DNA from: Sinorhizobium sp. B11
GTDB lineage: Bacteria; Pseudomonadota; Alphaproteobacteria; Rhizobiales; Rhizobiaceae
NCBI GenBank assembly: GCA_039725955.1
Contig: CP091033.1
Location: forward strand, 62,001 to 126,000
Length of the DNA: 64,000 bases
Reading direction: 5' to 3'
Shown: piece by piece, positions 34,107 to 43,025 of the stretch
How positions within the stretch are numbered: the first letter of the stretch is position 1
How the letters are laid out: the number at the start of each line of letters is the position of its first letter
Notes under the pieces: model-generated
What the model saw: the letters and a program-made list of their open reading frames with translations, nothing else
Database searches by the model: none
Told to the model about the DNA's origin: nothing
Translations under genes and position numbers: made by a program

Positions 34107-35111
34107 ATGACTGAAGCCGCGGACTCAGGTGTTGTGCGAGAGCTACTCCTGCCGCTGTCCCGGTTTCTTCAGGACGATTCACTCTATGAAGTCATCGTCA
34201 ATGAGCCGGGCAAGGTCGTCACCGAGGGGGCGGACGGATGGCAGGCCCACGAAATACCCGTGCTCTCCTACGAGAGACTGATGCGGCTCGCGCGAGTGAT
34301 CGCAAGCTTCTCGAATCAGTCGATCGATGAAACCCACCCGATCCTGTCAGCGGCCTTGCCCGACGACGAGCGTATCCAGATCGTAATTCCACCAGCGACC
34401 ACGAGGGGGACTGTCAGCCTCACCATTCGTAAGCCCTCTTCCGTCACGCTCAATCTCGATGACCTCGATTTTCGAGGGCTGTTTGCGGATGTCGCGCGAG
34501 CCGGGAAAACGGACCAGTCGGTTGAAGAGCTATCGGAACTCTATCGGAACGGAGCCTATAAGCAATTCCTTAGAGAGGCCGTGCTGGCGCGAAAAAACAT
34601 CATCATTTCAGGTGCTACCGGTTCGGGCAAGACGACGTTATGCAAAGCGCTGATCCGTTACATCCCTGAGAGCGAGCGCGTCATTTCCATTGAGGACACA
34701 CCAGAACTGGTGATCCCGCACCCAAACCACGTGCGGCTTTTCTATTCCAAAGGTGGCCAGGGAACGTCCAAAATCGGTGCCAAGGATCTACTCGAATCCT
34801 GCCTGCGCATGCGGCCCGACCGGATCCTGCTGCAGGAACTGCGCGATGGGACGGCCTTCTATTACATTAGAAATGTAAATTCTGGGCATCCTGGATCGAT
34901 CACGACGGTCCATGCTGGCTCCGCCCGCCTCGCCTTAGAGCAGTTAACATTGCTCATCAAGGAATCGGAGAGGGGCGGAGACCTCGACCGGCACGACATC
35001 CGCGAGATGCTGATGCTTGCCATTGACGTGATCGTCCAGTGCAAGCGAATTGACGGACAGTTTCGCGTGACGGAAATCTATTACCGGGATGCGTGCGATT
35101 TGGAAAAATAA
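34107..35111 (+). CDS. virB11: VirB11 T4SS ATPase
   Basis: A hexameric traffic ATPase, 334 residues. The N-terminal domain includes LYEVIVNEPGKVVTEG; Walker A is GATGSGKT (169-176), the Asp box ISIEDTPELVIPHPNHV, Walker B RMRPDRILLQELRDG and the His box GSITTVHAGSA. The ATG at 34107 follows AGAGGA. It closes the virB operon and converges on the DUF1173 gene. Confidence 0.95.
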   Translation: MTEAADSGVVRELLLPLSRFLQDDSLYEVIVNEPGKVVTEGADGWQAHEIPVLSYERLMRLARVIASFSNQSIDETHPILSAALPDDERIQIVIPPATTRGTVSLTIRKPSSVTLNLDDLDFRGLFADVARAGKTDQSVEELSELYRNGAYKQFLREAVLARKNIIISGATGSGKTTLCKALIRYIPESERVISIEDTPELVIPHPNHVRLFYSKGGQGTSKIGAKDLLESCLRMRPDRILLQELRDGTAFYYIRNVNSGHPGSITTVHAGSARLALEQLTLLIKESERGGDLDRHDIREMLMLAIDVIVQCKRIDGQFRVTEIYYRDACDLEK

Positions 35112-35233
35112 TGTGCGACCACAATCATGGCGATTGGCATGACCGGCATCTCCGGAGGCGAGGCATCCTATCCCCATTGTGTGGAGAGATCGCCGAGAAG
35201 GTGAAGGCTCCCTCAACCGCATGATCATTGCGA

Positions 35234-36424
35234 CTAGGGCAGGCGGGGGATTTCGCCGTCGGCGACCCGCCAGACCCAGGGCGTAATCTCGGGCTTCGCG
35301 TTGATCATGTCCGCAAGCGCCTGTTCATAATCCTCACTGGCGCTCGCCGGCACGATGAACATCGCCACGGGGGCCGGCTTCTGCTCCGGCAATGTCACCG
35401 ACACGATCGGCGCATCTTGCGGCAGGTTGAAACGCAAGCCTTTGACACTCTTTCGCTTGAGGTGGCTCACCTTTTCCAGAAGCCGCAGCTCATGAATATT
35501 CTCAAATGGCAGCCAGTGCTCGTTGACCACCATCAGCGCGATCTCTTCGCCTGCTGCAATACCGGCGGCTGAAATGCCAAACGTGGCGATGACAATCAGA
35601 TGGAACACCTCATTGGAGCGCCACAGTTCGAGCTCTGTTTCATGGCGCACGGCGAGCCGTCGCCATGCGCTCTCCTCGATCATCAGCGGAAAGGGCATAT
35701 GCCGCACGACGATCCTTTGGCCCTCGCGAGCGGCAGAGAACTCTTTCACTTCGGCCACGATCATCATCAGCTTACGTGGACCGGAGTCGATAGCCTGTAC
35801 GCCCTTGAGCGCCGTAGCGCGCCGGACGGCGATCGCGTCCTTGTCCTCGGGGTGAAACACTTCCGGTACGAAGAGCATGTCTCCCAGGCTGCTGCCTCTT
35901 GCGGTCATCTGCGCGGCAGCACTGAGAAGATTTGCCCGCACGCGACCCCAGCCGCGCTTGCCTGACCAGGCTGAACGCCATTCGGTCAATTCGCCTGCCT
36001 CCCATAGATAGTGCAGCATTGCCCGCAGCGACAATTTCCGTGGTTCGTTGCGGATGCCATGCTCAGGCGCTTCTGACAGCTGGCCGGCTGCGGCGCGGCG
36101 CCCACGCTTCGTAAGCGAGAAGTCCAGCTTTAGATCGGCTTTGCCGTTCGCGGCGATCTGGATCGCGCCGCCGATCAGTGGCCCAAGGCCAGAAAGCTCG
36201 TAGGGGGGATCGTAAGAGGGGCAGACAGGATCATGATCGCGCCCCGATAACGGCATCCGCTTGATGAAATAGTGGTCTTCAACACGCGCGATGTACATTG
36301 GCGCTCGCCGCTCATTGCACATGCACATCGGCCGCAGCCGTTGCTCGTAGGCCTGTGCGAGGGATGCCTGCAATCCAGGCGTCGCTTCATCAAGCACCCG
36401 GCCACCGATCGTAAATCTGCGCAT
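35234..36424 (-). CDS. DUF1173 family protein
   Basis: A 396-residue protein recognisable as DUF1173, a family found on conjugative plasmids and integrative elements of alphaproteobacteria. The N-terminus (RRFTIGGRVLDEATPGLQAS) is followed by a Cys-rich segment (PMCMCNERRAPMYIARVEDH and DPVCPSYDPP) that could bind a metal. No enzymatic motif is apparent and no function is established. It converges with virB11. Its constant association with conjugation genes suggests a transfer or establishment role, which is inference. Confidence 0.8.
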   Translation of the reverse strand: MRRFTIGGRVLDEATPGLQASLAQAYEQRLRPMCMCNERRAPMYIARVEDHYFIKRMPLSGRDHDPVCPSYDPPYELSGLGPLIGGAIQIAANGKADLKLDFSLTKRGRRAAAGQLSEAPEHGIRNEPRKLSLRAMLHYLWEAGELTEWRSAWSGKRGWGRVRANLLSAAAQMTARGSSLGDMLFVPEVFHPEDKDAIAVRRATALKGVQAIDSGPRKLMMIVAEVKEFSAAREGQRIVVRHMPFPLMIEESAWRRLAVRHETELELWRSNEVFHLIVIATFGISAAGIAAGEEIALMVVNEHWLPFENIHELRLLEKVSHLKRKSVKGLRFNLPQDAPIVSVTLPEQKPAPVAMFIVPASASEDYEQALADMINAKPEITPWVWRVADGEIPRLP

Positions 36425-37433
36425 CTTTGTTCTCCCCAGGTCCGCTATTGAGGCTATACGACAACCATTTTACTACCGTAAATAAGACAGTAAAGCCGCC
36501 AGATGCGGTTGCGATACGTAAGGCGAGAGTTTCTGCCCCAATCGCGAGATTACGAAGGAAAGACGATGGAAACAGCGGGGTGGAGAGGTGGCGGCTCCAA
36601 CAGGACGCAAGCACGCGCCAAGGCAGTCGATCCCTTTTTTGGCGCGACCAAATTTGTCTTGTGGTCGACGATCCCCTAGCGTTGCGCGGCAACGAAGCAG
36701 TCCCGCTTTCCGCTCCATGCTTGCGCTTCGGCGATGGCCGCCGGCGACGGGCTCGAAAGCATCTCCGCAACACGTGAGGCCTGGCATGCCAATGGTCTCG
36801 GGGGTGACCACCAATCAACTTGCCGCGTTCTAGCTGCCAACCGGTCTTTGCCTCCATGTCGCCGCCGACGCGGATAGGACCAGCCGGCAGGGAATAAAGG
36901 GACTGAGCCAGAGCGCCCAGATGCTTGGCATCCTGCCGCTTGTCTTGACGTTGGAACTCGGCGCGTTCGAGGATCGGCGCCGGCTTGGACCTGATCGGCT
37001 CCTCGTAAATCCCGCGCACAACTCGGACCGGAGGACGAGCAGGCGCTTCTGTCCGCGTGAGGCGGGCGTGAGTGGAGGACGGTGCGGTAGCGGCGTGGTG
37101 GAACCGCCGGTTTCGCGACAATCTCCGTCTGGTGACGCGCGCCTGCGGGCCTGCCAGTAGGCGACCCTTACCAGGCAGTTGGCGGGCCTTCAGCGGGTTG
37201 GTCAGGTTTCTTCCCCGCGCCGGCCCTTTCTTTCGATGGGCCCGAAATCCGGTTCCGGATTTTCGAGCCGATGCGGAGCCAGCGCTCCTCGCGGTTCCAA
37301 GAATCCTTCCCTTCAGCCGCCCGGCGCTGACGCTGGGCCGCTCCGCTTCGCTCGCGGTTCCGGTCCGCCCACCGCCTGCACAGGGATCGCCGTCAGGCCG
37401 CGAGAGGCGCGGCCGAAACTGACGGAGACAATC
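36425..37433. other. 1-kb stretch without an identified gene
   Basis: The best candidate is a reverse-strand frame from 37121, with plausible sequence in its first 115 residues (EPIRSKPAPILERAEFQRQD, then MEAKTGWQLERGKLIGGHPR). Downstream of about 36790 it becomes Arg-rich and unlikely, which may mean a frameshifted plasmid gene. No ribosome binding site is convincing. The part just upstream of 36424 must hold the DUF1173 promoter, and the part before 37434 that of the DUF2493 gene. Confidence 0.3.
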
Positions 37434-38375
37434 ATGGACCTAACATTTCCCATCGGCGACGCCTTCGAACCCGACCAGGCATCCTCCCCGACCTACCGCT
37501 TTATCTACGAGATGCAGATCTACGGCTATCGCCCATTCCAGGACGAGCCGGATCCGCGGCCGCTGCCCGAGGAGTCGATCGTCCAGTCAGCGTTGACCAC
37601 GATATTCGACGCCGTGTTCGAAATGCTCGCCGAAACACGGCTGGAGCCTGATCTCGAAGATCTTCTCTGGTCCACGGTCAACCTTTTCCACCGCGCCGGC
37701 GAGCGTATCCAGCGCGAACTTCAACGCAATGAGGATGCGCAGCACGCCGGTCAGCGCGAACAGGACGGTTCGGAAGTGAAAAGCGTGGAGCTTGAGCGTC
37801 AGGTCGCCGAAGGCATCACGCTTCTCGAACGGCGCAACGCGTTCGAATTCATGCGCGACTTTGCAGCCGACCTCTTCGAGGCTGAAACCGGCTCGGCGTG
37901 GCGGCCGCGCACCGGCTCCAAGGTCAACCACGCCAACATGACCGCGGCGATAATCGACTCCAGAGATTTTGTCTCTGCCCGTCAGCACGCCGAAAACACA
38001 GTATTGATCCCAGCCGGCACGAAGATCGCCTTCGGCGGCGGCATGGACTACAACGATCACGAGGCGATATGGGGCACTCTCGATCGCGCCCGCGCAAAAT
38101 TCCACGACATGGTGCTGCTGCATGGCGGATCGCCGAAAGGTGCTGAGCGCATCGCGGCGTGCTGGGCGGAGGCGCGCAAGGTGACGCAGATCACCTTTAA
38201 GCCAAACTGGACGAAACATGCGAAGGCAGCCCCGTTCCGCCGCAACGACGATATGCTGTCAGTTATGCCGAGTGGCGTCATCGTCTTTCCCGGCTCCGGC
38301 ATCACTGGCAATCTCGCGGACAAAGCCCGCCGGCTGGGTATTCCAGTCTGGCGCTTCGGAGGCGATGGCGCGTGA
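37434..38375 (+). CDS. DUF2493 domain-containing protein
   Basis: 313 residues. The C-terminal third carries the DUF2493/SLOG-like fold: IAFGGGMDYNDHEAIWGTLD, then MVLLHGGSPKGAERIAACWA and VIVFPGSGITGNLADKARRL. This is the Rossmann-type nucleotide-binding arrangement of SMF/DprA-LOG relatives, which recognise nucleotides or nucleotide-derived signals. The helical N-terminal half is specific to the plasmid versions. The ATG at 37434 follows GGAGACA; the frame is open upstream to 37179 in improbable sequence. The function is unknown; the family is a regular companion of tra regions in Rhizobiales. Confidence 0.8.
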   Translation: MDLTFPIGDAFEPDQASSPTYRFIYEMQIYGYRPFQDEPDPRPLPEESIVQSALTTIFDAVFEMLAETRLEPDLEDLLWSTVNLFHRAGERIQRELQRNEDAQHAGQREQDGSEVKSVELERQVAEGITLLERRNAFEFMRDFAADLFEAETGSAWRPRTGSKVNHANMTAAIIDSRDFVSARQHAENTVLIPAGTKIAFGGGMDYNDHEAIWGTLDRARAKFHDMVLLHGGSPKGAERIAACWAEARKVTQITFKPNWTKHAKAAPFRRNDDMLSVMPSGVIVFPGSGITGNLADKARRLGIPVWRFGGDGA

Positions 38376-39249
38376 GCGCCATCGTATCTTGGTCGCCATC
38401 TCCCGCGCTGTCTCTAGACAGGGACTATCTTCAGCGCATCCTTGAGGGCCTTCGCCGGGGTGAAGGTGACGCTTTCCTACGCGGCATTCGTGGATGGGCC
38501 GGATCCCGCTCAACCGAAGATTTGCACCGGCCGGCCACCCGATCCCGTCCTCTGCCTGCTGATTGGTCAGGTTGCGGTCGATATGCGCTTCGCAGGTCGT
38601 GGCGCTCTGCGTGATCGTGAAGATGCATTCCAACGCGGCCTCGCCGGCGCGATTTGGTTTTGGCAAAGTGGGGTTGGGATATGGCTGCTTGATCCATGCA
38701 TCCCTTAAGAAGCAATTGGATGCGCCGCGCCCGCTCGGGCGCATCCGCTGCCGGACCGGGTCCACGTTGCGTACGTCCTCGGCGAAGGTCGGCCAGGACG
38801 CCGGCGAAACCGTCCCCGGATATCTCAGGCGAGGGCGCTTCCCCTTCGCGGGTGTCCCTAACGGATGGCTCCGGCGTCGGTGACCGAGTGCCGTATCGGC
38901 GGGTTGGGAAGATCAGGCATCCATCAGCCGGCACGCACAGCTTCGCTTCGGATCGCTGTGCGGTAGTGGGCAACTGGTCGCATGGACGATCTCGAAACCG
39001 GTCCGACGAGGGATGGCAGGGGTGGTGGTTCTCTGAGCTTGCAATGGTGACGGCGGGCCGAGGCCAAGGCGTCGCCCGGACGGTGGCGAAGACGTGTTTT
39101 GAGCCATGCGGGGTGCTGCACAGCGCTTGATCGGGCAGCCAAAACGGTTGCCAGGTCCTTCGGTCGCTGAGGGCCAGTCCCGTTATGGGTCGCTCGTATA
39201 GACGACCGCCTGCTTTTGTGGCCAACCCCTGAAGGGGTAAGACTCGCCC
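38376..39249. other. Stretch without an identified gene, between DUF2493 and DUF736
   Basis: Several overlapping frames exist on both strands, none persuasive throughout. A reverse-strand piece around 38500-38640 (CIFTITQSATTCEAHIDRNL, then TNQQAEDGIGWPAGANLRLS) has codon use rich in third-position G and C and might be a decayed gene. A forward frame ends LAMVTAGRGQGVARTVAKTC near 39120. I cannot support a gene call here. Confidence 0.3.
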
Positions 39250-39316
39250 GAAAATTCTGCAAAATTCTATTTCGGCTCCCTTGTTCTGGCGGAAAATACA
39301 ATTTTGCAGAATTTTC
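39250..39316. repeat. AT-rich 17-bp perfect inverted repeat with internal direct repeats
   Basis: GAAAATTCTGCAAAATT (39250-39266) and its exact reverse complement (39300-39316) flank 33 bases. The left arm with its next base contains AAAATTCT twice in tandem with a 10-bp period, and the right arm holds AGAATTTT and a degenerate ACAATTTT. The block is sharply AT-rich within GC-rich DNA and ends 80 bases before the DUF736 start. It looks like a four-site protein-binding array or a large hairpin. Confidence 0.75.
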
Positions 39317-39396
39317 AGCCGAGCTGACCTCAGCAGGTCGGGCGTCTCTTCGTGCGCCATCGGGAATGGTCCCGAGCAACCGAAGGAGACAAAACC

Positions 39397-39720
39397 ATGG
39401 CCACCACGATCGCAACCCTGACACAAAAGACCGACGGCAGTCTCGAAGGCATCTTTGCCACCATCCGGGTCAACGCCCCGATCGCCATCATCCCAAACGC
39501 ACAGAAGGCAAGCGAGGAAGCGCCCGACTTCCGCGTCATCCATCGCCGGACCGGTTTCGAGATCGGTGCAGGCTGGAACCGGATCGCCCGCCAGACCGGC
39601 GAGGAATATCTCTCGCTGAAGCTGGAGGCCCCCGAGATCGGCGTGATCTTCGGAAACCTCGCACAGGCTCCTGGCGGTGATCCGAGTAAGAAGGTGATCC
39701 TCTGGAACAATCCAGACTGA
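39397..39720 (+). CDS. DUF736 family protein
   Basis: A 107-residue protein clearly of the DUF736 family: MATTIATLTQKTDGSLEGIF, then DFRVIHRRTGFEIGAGWNRI and EEYLSLKLEAPEIGVIFGNL. These small all-beta proteins are very common on alphaproteobacterial plasmids and conjugative elements, often highly expressed, and of unknown function; an OB-like nucleic-acid-binding role has been suggested by their shape, but this is not established. GGAG precedes the ATG. The AT-rich repeat upstream probably controls it, and a long hairpin follows. Confidence 0.9.
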   Translation: MATTIATLTQKTDGSLEGIFATIRVNAPIAIIPNAQKASEEAPDFRVIHRRTGFEIGAGWNRIARQTGEEYLSLKLEAPEIGVIFGNLAQAPGGDPSKKVILWNNPD

Positions 39721-39729
39721 GCAATAAGC

Positions 39730-39757
39730 AGCCGGCCCCGAGCGATCGGGGCCGGCT
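39730..39757 (+). terminator. 12-bp perfect hairpin after DUF736
   Basis: AGCCGGCCCCGA (39730-39741) pairs completely with TCGGGGCCGGCT (39746-39757) across a GCGA loop, nine bases after the stop. The U-run is weak (TTCG), but the stem is very stable, so it should terminate or protect the DUF736 mRNA. Confidence 0.65.
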
Positions 39758-40054
39758 TCGCAGGCTTTGCCGAGCTGTGATGGGAAGGCAAGTGGCGTCG
39801 AGCCCCTTTCCTTCCTCCCACTGTGCCAAACGAGACGAAAGTCTGTCTGCTCAGAAGATCAAGTCTACCGTGAGGGGCTCGCGCCGCGTCAAGGTCACGC
39901 GGCGCCTCCAATTTTGCCGCTGTGACGTTTTACGCCACTCCGACAAAATCGGCACCTCCGCGCGCCGCCTCCGGCGGTCGCGTTGCGAACCTTGACCCGA
40001 CACGATCCTCACAACCCGGGCGTCATCTTTCACATCAACAAGGAGATGACGACG

Positions 40055-40216
40055 ATGACGGACGACCATCACTATAACCTTGCCCGGAACATTGAGGAGC
40101 TGCGGCTGGAGGCCAGGGAAGCTCCCACTGCGAAGGAGCGTCGTGAGATCGAGGCGCAAGTGGAAGCGCTGAGGGCCGAACTTGCCGAACACGCCACGGA
40201 GCAGGAGCTGCCATGA
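40055..40216 (+). CDS. Small helical coiled-coil protein (53 aa)
   Basis: The protein is MTDDHHYNLARNIEELRLEA followed by REAPTAKERREIEAQVEALR and AELAEHATEQELP, almost entirely charged helix with heptad-like Leu/Ile spacing, so a short coiled coil. AGGAG lies nine bases before the ATG at 40055; an alternative ATG at 40046 would be adjacent to that site and is less likely. Function unknown. It is convergent with traG. Confidence 0.55.
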   Translation: MTDDHHYNLARNIEELRLEAREAPTAKERREIEAQVEALRAELAEHATEQELP

Positions 40217-40383
40217 GGCAGCTCATTTCCTCTGCGGAAGAGGAAGGTCGGCCGATTTGGCCGACCGGGATGGCTGACGGCGGCGTAACCGCTCGACGCA
40301 CCCTGTGTCTCCGCCGAAAGCGGTCGCAGGTTATTGCCGCACGAGTCTCTCTCGTGACCACTCGATTCACCTGATGCTTAGGG

Positions 40384-42297
40384 TCAATTTCCTACGAACC
40401 GGTTGGCGTTCGCAGCGGCACCCATATCCTTCCGCCGGAAGTAGATCGCGCGACCGCATCGGATCGGGCTATACCCCTGCACGATGATGATCTGCTCGTC
40501 CTTGCGCATCGACTGCGTAATTTCGTGCGGCATGATCAGCGGTCGACGTTGGAAACTGACGTTCTCCGACTTCCGCGACGCCCCACTGTTGGTAGTCCAG
40601 CCGAGATTTCGCGAGCTTCCCTTCACCTCCACGGTCATTTCACCACACTGCGCCGAGACATTTCGCGCTGTGTCGAGCGCCTTGATCGCCGCATAGGAGG
40701 CAAACGCGCAACCATCGATCCAGGAGGTTGCGCCGTCCCTGCCGAAATGTCGTTCCAGTTGACCCACAGACTGGTACATCAGCATCAGCGAGATCCCGTA
40801 TTTCCGCCCGCGATCACGTGCCTCCTCCAGAACGCGCATATAACCGAGCAGATCGACCTCATCGAGCATGAAGAGCGCGCGACGCTTGAACGCACCGTCA
40901 GCCTGCATCATTGCATTTATCAACGCACCAATGATCACGCGACCAATCCCTGGATAGGAGCGCAGGAGCGCGGCAGGGATATTGAGAAAAACATCTTTTC
41001 GTCCGATGGCAATGTCACTCGTCTTAAAGGCGTTGCCGCAAACGAGTGCGGCATAACCGTCGAGCGAGAGCCATTGGGTGTCCTTTGACGCCGTCGAATA
41101 GACGCCGGAGAATGTCTGTTCAGTCATGTTGGTGAACACGCCTAAGGTTTCGCGAATGAATGCCGATCCGGAATTTTCCTGAATGTCGCGAAGCATCGCC
41201 AGCACGGACGGCTCAGGCTCCGAGACGATCTGCCGAAGGCTGCGCAGATTTCGCCGGCCGGCATAATCCGGCGACAGCATGACGTGCGCGAGCAGGCCGG
41301 TTAGTAGATTGTGCGCCTGGCTTAGGAAATACGAGGCCGTGGAACTCTCAGAACGTACGCTTTCCGACAACAGCATGTGAGCAATGCCAACGATGTCTTC
41401 TTCCTTATGCTCCGATGTCTCAATGCCGTCGAGCACATTGAAGCCCATAATCGGGTTCGTCGGATCGAGAACCATCACCTCACGCTTTAGAACGTTAGTG
41501 CGATGTTCGACGACCATCGGTGCGACCTCGGTCGAAGGGTCAAGGCAGATCAGTGGCCCGCTGTAGCGCAAAGCCGTCGGGACGACATTGCTGGTTGTCT
41601 TGTATCCGCCGGATCCCGCAAAGAACAGCATATGAGTGGAATCGAAATTTTGCCGGTATGTCAGCAAGGGAGCCCTGCCGCCTTGTCCCCAGGTCGAGGA
41701 ATCGTCCGGATCGAAAGTTAACTCGTGAACAATTTCCTTATCGACGCGATAACGCTCGCCAATCACGATTTCGCCGTCGGGCGGAAACAGTTTTCCGGCT
41801 GCCCCCATCGAAAGCCAGTCGGCGTCGCCAAACGTCGCGCGCCGCGCGCGTTTCACCTGTTCGGGAATGACTGTGGAGAACCGGGCGGAGGCGGCCACGG
41901 CGATGAAGCCGGCGAGCGCGCCGATCAACACGACGATATCGAGGAAGGACAGAGCGACGTTCCAGGTGACGACGCCGTGCTGGACGAACGGGGCAAGCCG
42001 TCCATATTCTCGCAGCCCATAGAAGCCGACGACACCCAAGAAGCACAACAGGCTTGTCCCGGCGACTGGCCGTCGGCGATGTTTCGGGGATGCCCAGACA
42101 GTCAGGAGCCCCCCGAGTGGTCCAAACAAAAGCGCCGGCAACGGCGCGGCACGCAGGAACCAGTATTCGGTCTTGCCCGACATGCTGCTAGCCAGTCCCG
42201 TCCATCGCCACTCGATGATGTAGACGGCGACGGCCGTGACAGCGATCGGCACAAAGAAGAGCAGCAACGCCGGATGCAATTTTTCCCTTACTGCCAT
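40384..42297 (-). CDS. traG: TraG/VirD4-type coupling protein
   Basis: The 637-residue ATPase that brings the relaxase-DNA complex to the secretion channel. N-terminal membrane helices (LLLFFVPIAVTAVAVYII and LPALLFGPLGGLLTVWAS) are followed by the P-loop in FFAGSGGYKTT (228-235) and Walker B in RALFMLDEVDLLG. It is the only type IV coupling protein in the window and should serve the virB channel. It overlaps traD by ten bases in a traC-traD-traG operon reading away from oriT, as on Ti plasmids. Confidence 0.95.
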   Translation of the reverse strand: MAVREKLHPALLLFFVPIAVTAVAVYIIEWRWTGLASSMSGKTEYWFLRAAPLPALLFGPLGGLLTVWASPKHRRRPVAGTSLLCFLGVVGFYGLREYGRLAPFVQHGVVTWNVALSFLDIVVLIGALAGFIAVAASARFSTVIPEQVKRARRATFGDADWLSMGAAGKLFPPDGEIVIGERYRVDKEIVHELTFDPDDSSTWGQGGRAPLLTYRQNFDSTHMLFFAGSGGYKTTSNVVPTALRYSGPLICLDPSTEVAPMVVEHRTNVLKREVMVLDPTNPIMGFNVLDGIETSEHKEEDIVGIAHMLLSESVRSESSTASYFLSQAHNLLTGLLAHVMLSPDYAGRRNLRSLRQIVSEPEPSVLAMLRDIQENSGSAFIRETLGVFTNMTEQTFSGVYSTASKDTQWLSLDGYAALVCGNAFKTSDIAIGRKDVFLNIPAALLRSYPGIGRVIIGALINAMMQADGAFKRRALFMLDEVDLLGYMRVLEEARDRGRKYGISLMLMYQSVGQLERHFGRDGATSWIDGCAFASYAAIKALDTARNVSAQCGEMTVEVKGSSRNLGWTTNSGASRKSENVSFQRRPLIMPHEITQSMRKDEQIIIVQGYSPIRCGRAIYFRRKDMGAAANANRFVGN

Positions 42298-42527
42298 TCC
42301 AGTATCTCCTCGGTGGGCGCAATCCGATCCTTGGGCGAAGACGCCTTGAACGCTTCTTTGCCGATCTCGCGCAGCCGCCGATGTTGGGGCGATCCGATGG
42401 CGACGCGCGCCAGTTCGCGCAGGCCGCCGAGCAGAAACGCCCGGTCGGCTCTCGCCAGACCCGCCTTGACGACAATGCCGCCAAGCAGAAATTTCACCCG
42501 TGCTTCATGCTTCAAGTCAGTTGTCAT
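42288..42527 (-). CDS. traD: TraD conjugal transfer protein
   Basis: 79 residues with the short TraD pattern: KFLLGGIVVKAGLARADRAF then LLGGLRELARVAIGSPQ. On Ti-type plasmids traD lies between traC and traG; its biochemical role is unclear. The ATG at 42527 overlaps the end of traC by 11 bases, and the gene's end overlaps traG. The longer open frame (to 42560) lacks family residues. Confidence 0.85.
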   Translation of the reverse strand: MTTDLKHEARVKFLLGGIVVKAGLARADRAFLLGGLRELARVAIGSPQHRRLREIGKEAFKASSPKDRIAPTEEILEWQ

Positions 42528-42804
42528 GCAAGATAGCCTCCGGCGTTCCAGCCGCACCAACCGTTGATCGACGTGCCTGAGTAGGCGCGCCAGGCAAGGC
42601 CTTTTTCCCCTCTTTGCGAAATCGGGCGGCGATCTCTTCGAAGATCCGATCCACCTCCTCGTCTGCGATCTCCATCTGCGCCAGCCCGGACTTCGTGGCG
42701 GCTCTGGCGAAGCGTTCGGCGGATTTAACTATCAGAAAACGTCTACGTTCTCGGAGTTTCTCAATCTGGGCATCGAGATTTGAAATTGATGAGTTTACGG
42801 CCAT
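42517..42804 (-). CDS. traC: TraC conjugal transfer protein (oriT accessory)
   Basis: 95 residues: SISNLDAQIEKLRERRRFLI, then VKSAERFARAATKSGLAQME and DEEVDRIFEEIAARFRKE. This is the TraC layout of Ti-type systems, a coiled-coil helical accessory protein for relaxosome assembly at oriT. The ATG at 42804 is preceded by AAGGA; residues encoded upstream (to 42891) look spurious. It is the first gene of the operon, starting about 170 bases from oriT. Confidence 0.85.
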   Translation of the reverse strand: MAVNSSISNLDAQIEKLRERRRFLIVKSAERFARAATKSGLAQMEIADEEVDRIFEEIAARFRKEGKKALPGAPTQARRSTVGAAGTPEAILHDN

Positions 42805-42972
42805 TGGTGAACCGTCCTTTCGGTGAATACCTTCAGCGTGGCTGATTATACTAACTATTATAAGATAGTTAAATAGGCTATCTTGCGTCAATCCAAAACG
42901 TCGCAGCCGGAATGCCGGCCGATGGCCGTCTCCGGAAAAAGCAGCATCTGCCCTTCGGTCCGATCGGTTTGA

Positions 42973-43010
42973 GGGCGCAATATACGTCGCTGGCGCGACG
43001 TGCTTGGAGG
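42973..43010. other. oriT: Origin of transfer (oriT), Ti/RSF1010-like nick region
   Basis: GGGCGCAATATACGTCGC (42973-42990) followed by TGGCGCGACGTGCTT closely resembles the oriT core of Agrobacterium Ti plasmids, the Q-type origin nicked by TraA. An inverted repeat ACGTCGC (42984-42990) / GCGACGT (42995-43001) with a TGGC loop lies in it. It sits between divergent traC and traA, exactly where Ti plasmids carry theirs. The precise nick position is not determined here. Confidence 0.8.
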
Positions 43011-43025
43011 ATCGGGAGACCGGCA

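Noticed and set aside
24565..35111. The T4SS considered as an effector-secreting (virulence or symbiosis) system rather than conjugative
   Set aside because: It lies beside traA, traC, traD, traG and oriT with no virD4 of its own or effector genes in view, and it carries an eexN gene, which points to conjugation.
41725..42567. A 280-codon forward frame opposite traG/traD
   Set aside because: Shadow of traG; low-complexity and without a start signal.
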